Counted from the stretch's first letter, positions 27,132 to 37,903 are shown. The stretch is DNA of 56,189 nucleotides from DATBRV01 sp036560145 (GCA_036560145.1 DATBRV010000004.1:1-56189), one strand, 5' to 3'. Program-made: numbers and translations. The notes: generated from the sequence alone by a model not told the origin.

Positions 27132-29708
27132 TCAGGAGGTCTGGGGTGCGCTCAGCTCGGCCAGGATCTCGCGCGTCGACCCGTAGCGGCTCCCGGGATC
27201 CTTCTCGAGACAGCGCGCGATGATCGCGCACAGCAGCGGCGGCAGGTCCGGGGTGAACTCGCGCGGGTCGGGCGGCGGCGTGTGGACGTGGTGGTAGGGA
27301 AGGTTCCCCTCCCGGAACGGCAGCGTCCCGGTCGCCATCTCGAACACGGAGACGCCGAGCGAATAGATGTCCGTGCGGTGATCGACGTTCTTGCCGAGCG
27401 TCTGCTCGGGGCTCATGTAGTAGGGCGTGCCCGAGACCACGGTGGTGTGGTTGCGCATCTCCTCGACGGCCTTCGCCAGCCCGAAGTCCATGATTTTTGC
27501 CTTCTTGTCCTTGGTCCACATCGCGTTCGCGGTCTTCACGTCGCGGTGCACGATCTTGCTCTCGTGGGCGTAGGCGAGCGCCTCGCACATCTGCGAGAGG
27601 ACGTGGACGATGCCCCCGGGCGAGATCCGGCCGCGGTGCTTGATGATCTCCTTCAGCGTGTGGCCATCGACGTATTCCATCGCGATGTAGTAGCCCTCGT
27701 CCTGCTCGCCGGCGTCGTAGACCGTCACGATGTTCGGGTGGTTGAGCTGCGCGGCGCTCTTGGCCTCGCGCAGGAAGTTCTTGAGCGCCTGCGGGTTCTC
27801 CTTGAGCGATTCCGGCAGCACCTTGAAGGCCACCATGCGGTCGAGCACGGTGTCCTGCGCCTTGTAGACGACGCCCATCCCGCCGCGGCCCAGCTTGCCG
27901 ACGATCTTGTAGCGGCCCTGCTTCGAAGAAGCGCTGAGCTGCGCCCCGCTCTGCGCCGCGGCCTGCTTCTCCGCGGCCTCTTTCTTGATCAGCTCGCGCG
28001 CCTTCTCCAGCCGCTGCCCGACGTCCGCATGGTGGTAGTCGAAGGCTAGGATCTTCTCGTACAGCTCGGCCGCCTCCTGGATCTCCTTGTTCGCCTCGTA
28101 GACGGTCGCGAGCGAGTAGTACGCCTGAAGGTTGTCGCGCGAGACGGAGGAGCTGCCGATCGCGTGGGTGAGCTTCTTGATGGCGAGCGAGAGCTTGCCG
28201 TGCTTGCGGAAGATCTCGCCCAGCAGCGCCGACGCCTTGGCGAAGTCGGCGTGCTCGGGCGTCACCTCCTGGAGCACCGTGATGGCTTCCTCCTCGAGCC
28301 CGTTCGCGAGGTGGATCTCGCCAGCGCGCAGCTTCTGTCCCGCCCGCGCGAGCAGCTCGGCCTCGCGGCCCCGATCGCCGGCCAGCGCGAAGGTCTCCGC
28401 CGCCTCGGCGAAGCGCCCGCAACGCTCGAAGTTCTGGGCGGCGCGCTGGCGATCGCCGGCGCTCACGAACATCTCCGCCGCCTGCGCGAACTCGCCCAGC
28501 TTCTCGAAGCAGGCGCCCGCCTTCTCGAACTGCTCCATCAGGCGGTAGAGGTCTCCCGCGGCCAGGTGCTCGCCGGCCTCCTCGAAGTGGCGCGCGGCCT
28601 CCGCGTCGTCCCCCTTGTCGCGGTGATGTTCGGCGAGCAGGCGCGAGGCGTCGGCCTGCTTGCCCAGGTCCTTGAGCGCCTGCGCGGCGCGCGGCGCGTC
28701 GCCGCCCTTGTGGAAGAGCGCCGCCGCCTGCTCCTTGTTGCCCTGCTGGAGCGCGAGCTCGGCGGCCGGGATCCACAGCCCTCCCCGCTCGAAGATCGCC
28801 TGCGCCTTGGCGTGCAGACCCGCCCGGCCGTAGAGGTCGCCCGCCATCCGCACCAGCTTGCGCGTCTCGGCCTGGCGCGCGGGATCGCTCGCCGCGGCGC
28901 CGGTCGATTCCTCGATGATCACCTGGTCGAGGCATTCCGCCGCCTTCTTCCACTCGTTGCACTTCACGTAGGCCTTGGCCGCGTGGCGCGCGAAGTCCGT
29001 CTGCGCGTAGCAGTCGCCGGCGCGGCGGAAGTCCCCGGCCTTCTCGAACATCTCGGCGGCCACGCTCTTGTTGCCCGCCTCGAGATACGCCTCTGCGGCG
29101 CGCTTGTGTTCTCCCTGCTGGCTGAAGATCCGGCCCGCCGAGTCGAACTTGCGGCCCTTCAAATAGAGCTCTGCGCACTCGATGAAGCGATTCTGGTCGT
29201 GGCGGATCTCGGCCGCGCGAACGAACTCCTCGCCCTCGATGAAGTAGCTGGCGGCTTCTTCGAGCAGGCCGCTGGCGAAGCAGTACTCGGCCGCATCCAG
29301 CGCGTTGCCCTTCTTGGCGAGGGTGGCGGCCTGCCGCCGCGCCTTGCGCAGCGTGCGCGCATCGGCCCTGGGCCGCTCGTCGCGCACGTCCTGCTCCGGC
29401 TCGCCGTCCGACTCGCGGCGGCCGGGCAGCAGCGCGGCGATCAGCAGCAGCAGGCCCGCGGGCGCCAGCCCGAAGCGCGCGATCGCGCCGTGCAGGAAGG
29501 CGTCGACGGACATCGGGAAGTCCTCGTCGAGGCCGAGCGCCTCGACGGCGCTGGCCACGGTCGCCGCCTGGTTCACGACCCGGCGCGCGATGCCCACCGC
29601 GGCGTGGTCCGGGGCGTAGGCCAGCCCGAGCGCGATGGCGCCCGCCACGAGCCAGAGCACGCCGGCGCCGATCATCAGGCCTCGGCCCAGGCTTCGCAGC
29701 GCGCTCAT
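27132..29708 (-). CDS. Membrane-anchored TPR-repeat Ser/Thr protein kinase
   Basis: The 858-residue protein has two N-terminal membrane helices (about residues 9-30 and 77-95), then roughly 480 residues of short TPR-like helix pairs (for example AAEAYLEAGNKSVAAEMFEKAG and similar units every 20-35 residues). A eukaryotic-type kinase domain runs from about residue 599 to the end: glycine loop GKLGRGGMGVVY, ATP lysine in AFKVL, catalytic loop HRDVKTAN, DFGLAK, and GTPYYMSPEQ. Catalytic residues are all present. The kinase is at the C-terminus, the reverse of the common bacterial order. The ATG has a GAGGAG ribosome site. It lies between ruvB and lpxC on the same strand; its substrates are unknown. 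Confidence 0.9.
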   Translation of the reverse strand: MSALRSLGRGLMIGAGVLWLVAGAIALGLAYAPDHAAVGIARRVVNQAATVASAVEALGLDEDFPMSVDAFLHGAIARFGLAPAGLLLLIAALLPGRRESDGEPEQDVRDERPRADARTLRKARRQAATLAKKGNALDAAEYCFASGLLEEAASYFIEGEEFVRAAEIRHDQNRFIECAELYLKGRKFDSAGRIFSQQGEHKRAAEAYLEAGNKSVAAEMFEKAGDFRRAGDCYAQTDFARHAAKAYVKCNEWKKAAECLDQVIIEESTGAAASDPARQAETRKLVRMAGDLYGRAGLHAKAQAIFERGGLWIPAAELALQQGNKEQAAALFHKGGDAPRAAQALKDLGKQADASRLLAEHHRDKGDDAEAARHFEEAGEHLAAGDLYRLMEQFEKAGACFEKLGEFAQAAEMFVSAGDRQRAAQNFERCGRFAEAAETFALAGDRGREAELLARAGQKLRAGEIHLANGLEEEAITVLQEVTPEHADFAKASALLGEIFRKHGKLSLAIKKLTHAIGSSSVSRDNLQAYYSLATVYEANKEIQEAAELYEKILAFDYHHADVGQRLEKARELIKKEAAEKQAAAQSGAQLSASSKQGRYKIVGKLGRGGMGVVYKAQDTVLDRMVAFKVLPESLKENPQALKNFLREAKSAAQLNHPNIVTVYDAGEQDEGYYIAMEYVDGHTLKEIIKHRGRISPGGIVHVLSQMCEALAYAHESKIVHRDVKTANAMWTKDKKAKIMDFGLAKAVEEMRNHTTVVSGTPYYMSPEQTLGKNVDHRTDIYSLGVSVFEMATGTLPFREGNLPYHHVHTPPPDPREFTPDLPPLLCAIIARCLEKDPGSRYGSTREILAELSAPQTS

Positions 29709-29821
29709 GGCTGGCTCCTCCTCGCGGACCCCGGGGGACGGGGCGCCGAGTCCAGTCTGTATCGGCCGGTGGCGGCAGGGCTTTGAGGGTGGGCGCGGAC
29801 CCACGCGGCCCGGGGGGGGCG

Positions 29822-30865
29822 CTAGAGCAGCTTCGGCTGGGACGGCGGGGCGAGGGGCGCGAGCCCGAAGTACTCGCGCGAGAGGCGGGTGGCGACCCGG
29901 CCGCGCGGCGTGCGGGCCAGGAAGCCCTCGTGGATCAGGAACGGCTCGACCACGTCCTCGAGCGTGCCCTTGTCCTCGCCCACCGCGGCGGCCAGCGTCT
30001 CCAGGCCCACCGGCCCGCCGTCAAACTTTTCGAGCAGGGTGCGCAGGAGCGTGAGATCCAGGCGGTCGAACCCCGAGGCGTCGACCTCGAGGCGCTCGAG
30101 CGCGAAGCGGGCGCGCGCTCCGTCGACCAGCGTGCCGGGGCCGCCGTCCACCTCGGCAAAGTCGCGCACCCGGCGCAGCAGCCGGTTCGCGACGCGCGGC
30201 GTGCCCCGCGAGCGCCCCGAGAGCTCCGCGCAGGCATCCGCGCCGAGCGCGACCCCCAGCACCCGCGCCGAGCGCTGTAGGATCCGCTCGAGATCCGCGG
30301 GCGGGTAGTACTCGAGGCGCGCCACCCAACCGAAGCGATCGCGCAGCGGCGAGGTGAGCAGCCCGGCGCGGGTGGTCGCGCCGATCAGCGTGAAGCGCGG
30401 CAGGTCGAGGCGCATCGAGCGCGCGCCGGGCCCCTGGCCGATCAGGATGTCGAGCTGGAAGTCCTCCATCGCCGGGTAGAGGATCTCCTCGACCGCCGGC
30501 GGCAGGCGGTGGATCTCGTCGATGAAGAGCACGTCGCCGGACTCCAGGTTCGAGAGCAGCGCCGCCAGGTCCCCGGGCCGCTCGATCGCCGGACCGCTGG
30601 TCACGCGCAGCGGCGCGGCCATCTCGTGGGCGACCACGTGCGCGAGCGAGGTCTTGCCCAGCCCCGGCGGTCCGTGGAACAGCATGTGGTCGAGCGTCTC
30701 CGCCCGCTCGCGCGCGGCGCGCACGAAGACCTTGAGGTTCTCGCGCAGCCGGTCCTGACCGACCATCTCGTCGAGCGAGCGCGGCCGCAGCCGCTCCTCG
30801 AAGCCGGCCTCCTCGGGCAGCGCCGCGCCGGCGATCTGCGCCCGCTCTCCCGCTGCTTCCGTCAT
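29822..30865 (-). CDS. ruvB: Holliday junction helicase motor RuvB
   Basis: RuvB is the hexameric AAA+ motor that drives branch migration with RuvA. The 347-residue protein has LRPRSLDEMVGQDRLRENL, Walker A GPPGLGKT, Walker B FIDEIHRL, sensor 1 IGATTRAG and the C-terminal winged-helix (EPFLIHEGFLARTPRGR). Length and motifs are normal. The ATG overlaps the ruvA stop as ATGA, and the genes run ruvC-ruvA-ruvB. Confidence 0.97.
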   Translation of the reverse strand: MTEAAGERAQIAGAALPEEAGFEERLRPRSLDEMVGQDRLRENLKVFVRAARERAETLDHMLFHGPPGLGKTSLAHVVAHEMAAPLRVTSGPAIERPGDLAALLSNLESGDVLFIDEIHRLPPAVEEILYPAMEDFQLDILIGQGPGARSMRLDLPRFTLIGATTRAGLLTSPLRDRFGWVARLEYYPPADLERILQRSARVLGVALGADACAELSGRSRGTPRVANRLLRRVRDFAEVDGGPGTLVDGARARFALERLEVDASGFDRLDLTLLRTLLEKFDGGPVGLETLAAAVGEDKGTLEDVVEPFLIHEGFLARTPRGRVATRLSREYFGLAPLAPPSQPKLL

Positions 30866-31479
30866 CGCGCCAACCTCTTCAGGGACCCTCGCACCAGGGT
30901 CTCGAGCGTCGCCGCATCGCCGGCCTCCAGCACCGCGTCCTCGACCACCCGCTCGGCCTGGGCTCTCGGGTAGCCGAGGTTGAGGAGCGCCGACAGGGTC
31001 TGATCGCGGGCGGCCGAGTCGGATGCGGAGCGGCCCTCGGCGTCCGACGGCGAGGTCCCGGCCAGGGCGAGGGCGAGCTCGTCCGCACGGTCGCGCAGCT
31101 CCAGCAGGATCCGCTCGGCGAGCTTCGATCCCACCCCGGGGACCGCGCGCAGGGTCGCGATCCGCGCGCCGCGAATCGCCTCCAGCAGCGCCGCCGGGGT
31201 GATCCCGGAGAGGATCGTCTGCGCCAGCCGGGGCCCCACGCGGCTGGCGCGCAGCAGCAGCTCGAAGGCCACCAGCTCGGCGCGGGTGGCGAAGCCGTAG
31301 AGCTGGAGGGCGCCCTCGCTGGCGTGGGTGTGGACGTGCAGGGCGACCAGCTTCCCCTCGTCCGGCAGCTCGGTGAAGGTCGAGAGCGGGATCTGGACGG
31401 CATACCCCACGCCGCCCACGTCCACGATCACCCGGGTCGGGCCCTGCTCGCGCAGCACGCCCTCGAGCCGCGCGATCAC
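30862..31479 (-). CDS. ruvA: Holliday junction DNA-binding protein RuvA
   Basis: RuvA tetramers hold the four-way junction and load RuvB. The 205-residue protein has the N-terminal OB fold (VIARLEGVLREQGPTRVIVD, GVGYAVQIP), helix-hairpin-helix motifs (ILSGITPAALLEAI and LRAVPGVGSKLAERILLEL), and the C-terminal RuvB-binding domain after a flexible linker (LSALLNLGYPRAQAERVVED). The GTG start overlaps the ruvC stop, and its own stop overlaps the ruvB ATG. Confidence 0.95.
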   Translation of the reverse strand: MIARLEGVLREQGPTRVIVDVGGVGYAVQIPLSTFTELPDEGKLVALHVHTHASEGALQLYGFATRAELVAFELLLRASRVGPRLAQTILSGITPAALLEAIRGARIATLRAVPGVGSKLAERILLELRDRADELALALAGTSPSDAEGRSASDSAARDQTLSALLNLGYPRAQAERVVEDAVLEAGDAATLETLVRGSLKRLAR

Positions 31480-32021
31480 CGCGCCCGCCCCGCCACCACC
31501 GCGAAGCGGCGGGTCTGGCGCCGCCGCCGGGGGCGGCCGACCACGCCGAGCAGGGCGAGCCGCGGCTCGTGCGCATGGCGGATCGCGGCGGCGAGCGCGT
31601 CGGCGGCGTCGGCGGCGGTGCGCTCGAGCGCGAGGATCCGGCGCACCATCGCCTGCACCTGAAGCTTGGGAGCCGCGCCGCTGCCGGCGACGCCCTGCTT
31701 GATCTGCGACGGGGTGTACTCGGTCACGGGAAGGCCGCCCGCCGCCACGGCCGCGAGCAGCGCGCCGCGCGCCTGTCCCAGCACGAGCGCCGCCTGGGGG
31801 CTGGTCGCGACGAAGACCTGCTCGATCGCCACCGCGTCCGGGCGGTGCTCCTCGATCACCTGCGCGAGCGCGCGGTGGAGGTAGTGCAGGCGCACGGCCA
31901 GCGGCGAGCTGCGCGGCGGACGCACGGTGCCGTGCGCCACGTGGATCAGCGCGCTCCCCGAACGCTCGACGACACCGAATCCTGTCGCCACCAGGCCGGG
32001 ATCGATACCCAGGATGCGCAT
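31476..32021 (-). CDS. ruvC: Holliday junction resolvase RuvC
   Basis: RuvC cuts Holliday junctions symmetrically. The acidic active-site residues are visible in ILGIDPGLVATGFGVV, AIEQVFVATSP, and the C-terminal AADAADALAAAIRHA. ATG at 32021 gives 181 residues, close to the family; a GTG at 32033 would add four residues and sits exactly at the edge of the 75-bp repeat array. The last dozen residues are basic and poorly conserved. First gene of ruvCAB, downstream of yebC, the common gene order. Confidence 0.93.
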   Translation of the reverse strand: MRILGIDPGLVATGFGVVERSGSALIHVAHGTVRPPRSSPLAVRLHYLHRALAQVIEEHRPDAVAIEQVFVATSPQAALVLGQARGALLAAVAAGGLPVTEYTPSQIKQGVAGSGAAPKLQVQAMVRRILALERTAADAADALAAAIRHAHEPRLALLGVVGRPRRRRQTRRFAVVAGRAR

Positions 32022-32032
32022 CTCGCTCCACA

Positions 32033-32200
32033 CTTTCGGGTCCCGGCGCGGGAGCGGCCCGCGCCACCCGGACTTCGTTCGGCTTCGCCTCGCTGCGCGC
32101 GGACCTGCTTTCGGGTCCCGGCGCGGGAGCGGCCCGCGCCATCCGGACTTCGTTCGGCTTCGCCTCGCTGCGCGCGGACTTGCTTTCGGGTCCCGGCGCG
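32033..32200. repeat. Tandem array of dispersed repeat form B, 75-bp period
   Basis: Two full 75-bp units (32033-32107 and 32108-32182) and an 18-base start of a third follow one another between ruvC and yebC. The two full units differ at only two positions. Each has CTTTCGGGTCCC, an 8-bp hairpin GGCGCGGG/CCCGCGCC, then ACTTCGTTCGGCTTCGCC and CTCGCTGCGCGC, the last part matching the core of form A. Confidence 0.85.
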
Positions 32201-32228
32201 CAGGGGGGAGGACGCGCCGCCGGGGATG

Positions 32229-32978
32229 CTAGCTCGCGAAGCGCGCCATTTCCTCGTCCGAGATGTCGTAGTTGGCGTAGACGTTCTGGACGTCGTCGAG
32301 GTCCTCGAGGGCGTCGACCAGGCGCAGCATCGACTCCGCGTCCGCCCCCTCGATCGCCACGGTCGAAGCCGGCGCCATCACGATGCCGGCGCTGGCCGGC
32401 TTCCAGTCCGCCGCCTCCAGCGCCCGGCGCAGCGCCTCGAAGCGCGCCGGCGCGATCACGACCTCGATCGCCTCCCCGGTCTCGATCACGTCGTCGGCCC
32501 CCGATTCCAGCGCCGCCTCCAGCAGCGCGTCCCCATCGAGGCCGGAGCGATCGAAGACGAGCTGTCCCTTCTTCTCGAACAGGTAGGAGACGCAGCCGCT
32601 GGCGCCGAGATTGCCCCCGAACTTGGTGAGCGCGTGGCGCAGCTCGCCGACGGTGCGGTTCTTGTTGTCGGTGAGCGTCTCGACGTAGAGCGCCGCGCCG
32701 CCCGGGCCGTACCCCTCGTAGACGACCTCCTCGTAGGCCTCGGTCTCCCCGACCCCGGTGCCCTTCTTGATGGCGCGCTCGATGTTGTCCTTGGGCATGT
32801 TGGCGGCGCGCGCCTTCTCCATCGCGAGCCGCAGGCGCGCGTTGGAGTCCGGATCCCCGCCGCCGATCCGGGCCGCGGTCGCGATCTCGCGGATCACCTT
32901 GGTGAAGACCTTGCCGCGGCGCGCGTCGGCGGCGCCCTTCTTGCGCTTGATGGTCGCCCATTTCGAATGACCGGACAT
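32229..32978 (-). CDS. yebC: YebC/PmpR-family protein
   Basis: The 249-residue protein begins MSGHSKWATIKRKKGAADA and has KVFTKVIREIATAAR, NMPKDNIERAIKKGTG and YEGYGPGGAALYVE, the standard three-domain YebC family. Members have been described as transcription regulators and, more recently, as factors helping ribosomes through proline stretches. The gene is upstream of ruvCAB on the same strand, a widely conserved arrangement. ATG at 32978 was chosen by homology; the open frame continues upstream without conserved sequence. Confidence 0.94.
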   Translation of the reverse strand: MSGHSKWATIKRKKGAADARRGKVFTKVIREIATAARIGGGDPDSNARLRLAMEKARAANMPKDNIERAIKKGTGVGETEAYEEVVYEGYGPGGAALYVETLTDNKNRTVGELRHALTKFGGNLGASGCVSYLFEKKGQLVFDRSGLDGDALLEAALESGADDVIETGEAIEVVIAPARFEALRRALEAADWKPASAGIVMAPASTVAIEGADAESMLRLVDALEDLDDVQNVYANYDISDEEMARFAS

Positions 32979-33148
32979 GGCGAATGGCCAGACATGGAAC
33001 CCCTCGGGAATACAAGCCAATTAGCACGCGCTCCGGCGGCGGCCAAGACGCGCCCGGCGGGGCCCGGCGCCCCCCCCGGCGGGGTCAGGGAACCCTCAGC
33101 CTTGCCCCCGATCTGCCGATACCTGAGGCAGGTGGAAGGGGCAAGCCA

Positions 33149-33168
33149 GGGCCCCCCGCCGGGGGCCC
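33149..33168 (+). other. GC-rich hairpin in the Hsp70 5' leader
   Basis: GGGCCCCC and GGGGGCCC pair around CGCC, ending 41 bases before the Hsp70 ATG. The 231-base divergent spacer between yebC and the Hsp70 gene otherwise holds only a half-site resembling CIRCE and no clear promoter. Confidence 0.4.
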
Positions 33169-33209
33169 CTGCGCCCGGACCAACCTGAGCACGCCGCGGA
33201 CGGGGACCC

Positions 33210-35411
<2,202 letters not shown>

Positions 35412-35414
35412 CGC

Positions 35415-35927
35415 GTGTCGGACCTCGCCCCCACTGAAATCAAGGCGCTCGCCAAGATCCTCGACGAGCTCGACTACTACCAGCTGATCCACGTGAGCCC
35501 GGGCGCGACGCCGCGCCGCGTGAAGGAGGCGTACTACGCCACCTCCCGCGCCTTCCACCCCGACGCGAACCGCCATCTGGAGAGCGAGCTGCAGACGGCC
35601 GTCGCGAAGGTCGCCAAGCGGATCACCGAGGCCTACTCCGTGCTGCGCGACCCGCGGCGTCGCCAGGCCTACGACCGCCGGCTCGAGGCGGGCGCGGGCG
35701 TGCGCATGCAGCTCGCCGAAGCGCAGGCGGAGGCCGGCCGTCAGTCGACCGAGGAGCGACAGGGACGCACCCGGGAGGGGCGCCAGTACTTCAATCTCGC
35801 GATCGCCGACCTGAACCGGAAGGATTTTCTGTCCGCGGAACGCAACCTGCGCACCGCGCTCACCTTCGAGCCCGACAACGCCGTCTTCAAAGAGCAGCTC
35901 GCCGCCGTCCGCAAGCTCACGCGCTGA
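35415..35927 (+). CDS. J-domain protein with C-terminal TPR-like segment
   Basis: The 170-residue protein has a J-domain near the N-terminus (YYQLIHVSPGATPRRVKEAY) with the essential HPD at residues 48-50, which stimulates Hsp70 ATPase. After a charged helix (about 95-115) comes one TPR-like helix pair (YFNLAIADLNRKDFLSAERN, then ALTFEPDN). There is no zinc-finger or client-binding domain of DnaJ. The GTG start is 3 bases after the Hsp70 stop, so the two are almost certainly a cognate pair. The TPR may bring the Hsp70 to a particular partner. Confidence 0.88.
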   Translation: MSDLAPTEIKALAKILDELDYYQLIHVSPGATPRRVKEAYYATSRAFHPDANRHLESELQTAVAKVAKRITEAYSVLRDPRRRQAYDRRLEAGAGVRMQLAEAQAEAGRQSTEERQGRTREGRQYFNLAIADLNRKDFLSAERNLRTALTFEPDNAVFKEQLAAVRKLTR

Positions 35928-35932
35928 CCTGA

Positions 35933-36019
35933 GTGAACTACGCTCGCCTGCGGCCGGCTTGAATGAACTCCGCTCGCCTGCGGCTCGCTGCGCGCGCGCT
36001 TCGCGCGCTTGCCAGACTC
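35933..36019 (+). repeat. Two form A repeats, one truncated and one full
   Basis: A short copy (35933-35957) stops after GCTCGCCTGCGGC; a full copy (35964-36019) has the core, a GCGCGC/GCGCGC stem around TTC and the TTGCCAGACTC flank. They start 5 bases after the J-domain stop, in a 380-base non-coding stretch. Confidence 0.8.
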
Positions 36020-36050
36020 GCCGCGCGCGCGGTGCACTACGGGGATGAAT

Positions 36051-36185
36051 GCAAGGTCGCCTTCCGAGGCGACCGCGCAGCGAGGCGGAGCCGAGCGGAG
36101 TCCGGGTGGCGCGGGCCGTTCCCGCGCCGGGACCCGTAAGGCTTGGTGGCGCGGGCCGCCCTGCGCCGGGACCCGAAAGCCTGCC
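36051..36185 (-). repeat. Form B repeats, full and partial, inverted relative to the ruvC array
   Basis: The full copy (36051-36140) has, in plus-strand order, GCAA, an 8-bp hairpin GGTCGCCT/AGGCGACC, the core in reverse, and the GGCGCGGG/CCCGCGCC hairpin ending in GGGACCC. A partial second copy (36141-36185) repeats only the last hairpin, with one mismatch. The full copy joins the form A hairpin side to the form B hairpin side, suggesting that A and B are parts of one larger element. The rest of 35928-36307 shows only a TTGACA at 36190 without a convincing -10. Confidence 0.75.
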
Positions 36186-36307
36186 GGATTTGACAGCGGA
36201 CCCTGCGCCTTGGCATCCTGCGCCTACGGTTGACTGGCGAGTCAACGCGCCTCCCATCCCAAGACGGCGAGCGGCTGCGTGCCGTGCGCGCCCATAAAGG
36301 ATCGACC

Positions 36308-36736
36308 ATGGCGGAAACCGCGGCGGCCAAGCGACCGCTCCCGGTCGTCGAATTCCTCAAGATTCCCGAGCAGGGCGAGCCCTACCTCGAGGGACAGCGC
36401 TGCAAGGAGTGCAGCGCCATCTTCCTCGGCGAGCGCGACTCCTGCTCGAAGTGCGGCGCCCGCGGCCGCTTCGAGGCCCGGCGGCTCGCGAACCAGGGCA
36501 GCCTCTACGTCTACTCCATCGTGCACCGCTCCTTCCCGGGCATCGAGGTGCCCTACATCTCGGCGATCGTCGATCTCGAGGGAGGCGGCACCGTGAAGGG
36601 CAACCTGATCAACATCGATCCGGTTCCCGAGAAGGTGAAGATGGGCATGCCGGTCGAGGTGATCTTCAAGGTCGCGCCGACCAAGGACCGGGAAGGCAAC
36701 GAGTACCTCACCTACTACTTTCAGCCCCGGCGCTAA
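36308..36736 (+). CDS. DUF35 zinc-ribbon/OB-fold protein, thiolase partner
   Basis: The 142-residue protein has a rubredoxin-like zinc ribbon (GQRCKEC and SCSKCG about 20 residues apart) followed by an OB-fold (LYVYSIVHRSFPGIEVPYIS, MGMPVEVIFKV). DUF35 proteins form complexes with thiolase-like enzymes: the archaeal acetoacetyl-CoA thiolase/HMG-CoA synthase complex and the actinobacterial steroid side-chain enzymes are known examples. The thiolase gene follows after 21 bases, supporting a two-subunit enzyme. The ATG has AAGGA upstream. Confidence 0.88.
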   Translation: MAETAAAKRPLPVVEFLKIPEQGEPYLEGQRCKECSAIFLGERDSCSKCGARGRFEARRLANQGSLYVYSIVHRSFPGIEVPYISAIVDLEGGGTVKGNLINIDPVPEKVKMGMPVEVIFKVAPTKDREGNEYLTYYFQPRR

Positions 36737-36757
36737 GCCGGCGGAGCGGAGACAGCG

Positions 36758-37903
36758 ATGAGCGACGTCTACGTCATGGGCATCGACATGATCAAGTTCG
36801 GGCGCTTCCCCGATCGGTCCGTACCCGAGCTCGGCGCCGAGGCGGCGCTGCTCGCGCTCGACGACGCGGGCCTCAAGATCCAGGACATGCAGGCGCTCTA
36901 CAGCGGAAACCTGATGCAGGCGGGCGCCATGGTCGGCCAGCGCATCCTCCAGGAGATCGGGCAGACGGGGATCCCCGTCACGAACAGCGCGAACGCCTGC
37001 GCCACCGGCGCCACCGCGTTCCGCGAGGGCTGGACCGCGATCAAGGCCGGGCTCTACGACCTGGTGCTGGTGGTCGGCGTCGAGCAGCTCGGCAAGACCG
37101 GCCTGCTGGGCGGGGGCGGCGGCGGCAAGGGCATCCCCAAGGAGGGACTGCTCGGCTCCAGCACGATGCCGGCCGTCTTCGCCGAGGCGGGCATGGAGCA
37201 CGCGCGCAAGTACGGCACCACCTTCGAGCAGTTCGCGAAGATCTCCGTCAAGAACCACAAGCATTCCGTGAAGAATCCCAAGTCGATGTATCGGATGGAG
37301 ACGCCGCTCGAGATGGTGATGAACGCGGAGATGATCGCCTATCCCAACACCAAGCTGATGTGCTCGGTGAACGTGGACGGCGCGGCGGCGGCGGTGCTCG
37401 CCTCGGCGAGCAAGGCGCGCGAGCTCGGCCTGCGCCGCGCCGTGCGGGTGGCGGCCTCCGTGCTCACCAGCGATCCCTGGTCCGAGCGCGATCTCGTGAT
37501 GCCCGACGTGAACACCTGCACGCGGCGCGCCGCGGCGCAGGCCTACGAGATGGCCGGGATCGGCCCCGAGGATCTCGACCTGGTCGAGCTGCACGACTGC
37601 TTCGCCACCGCCGAGATCCTGCACTACGAGAACCTCGGCCTCTGCAAGGAGGGCGAGGCGGGGCGGATGATCGATTCCGGCGCGACGGCGCACGGCGGGC
37701 GGATCCCCGTCAACGTCTCGGGCGGCCTGCTCTCGAAGGGCCATCCGCTCGGCGCGACCGGCGTCGCCAACATCTACGAGGTCTCGACGCACCTGCGCGG
37801 CGAGGCGGGCGAGCGGCAGGTGGAGGGCGCGAAGCTGGGGCTGACCCACGTGATCGGCCTCGGCAGCGCCTGCGGCATCCACATCCTCGAGCGGGCAGCT
37901 TAG
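36758..37903 (+). CDS. SCP2-type thiolase
   Basis: The 381-residue protein belongs to the sterol-carrier/SCP2 thiolase group. It keeps the acyl-accepting cysteine in NSANACATGATA, the ELHDCFATAEIL motif, the catalytic histidine in GHPLGATG and the second cysteine in GLGSACGIHIL, so it can be a true 3-ketoacyl-CoA thiolase. Related proteins paired with DUF35 subunits can instead be aldolases, but those usually lack the cysteines. It is cytosolic and translated just after the DUF35 gene. With the enoyl-CoA hydratase and acyl-CoA dehydrogenase nearby, it suggests acyl-CoA degradation. Confidence 0.9.
   Translation: MSDVYVMGIDMIKFGRFPDRSVPELGAEAALLALDDAGLKIQDMQALYSGNLMQAGAMVGQRILQEIGQTGIPVTNSANACATGATAFREGWTAIKAGLYDLVLVVGVEQLGKTGLLGGGGGGKGIPKEGLLGSSTMPAVFAEAGMEHARKYGTTFEQFAKISVKNHKHSVKNPKSMYRMETPLEMVMNAEMIAYPNTKLMCSVNVDGAAAAVLASASKARELGLRRAVRVAASVLTSDPWSERDLVMPDVNTCTRRAAAQAYEMAGIGPEDLDLVELHDCFATAEILHYENLGLCKEGEAGRMIDSGATAHGGRIPVNVSGGLLSKGHPLGATGVANIYEVSTHLRGEAGERQVEGAKLGLTHVIGLGSACGIHILERAA

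Noticed and set aside
32033..32200. Possible CRISPR array
   Set aside because: The period is 75 with units nearly identical along their whole length; there are no unique spacers, and no cas genes are nearby.
33021..33027. TTAGCAC half-site resembling a CIRCE operator upstream of the Hsp70
   Set aside because: The matching inverted half GTGCTAA is absent at the required 9-base spacing.
36190..36195. TTGACA as a -35 box before the DUF35 gene
   Set aside because: At 16-18 bases downstream there is only GC-rich sequence without a -10-like hexamer.
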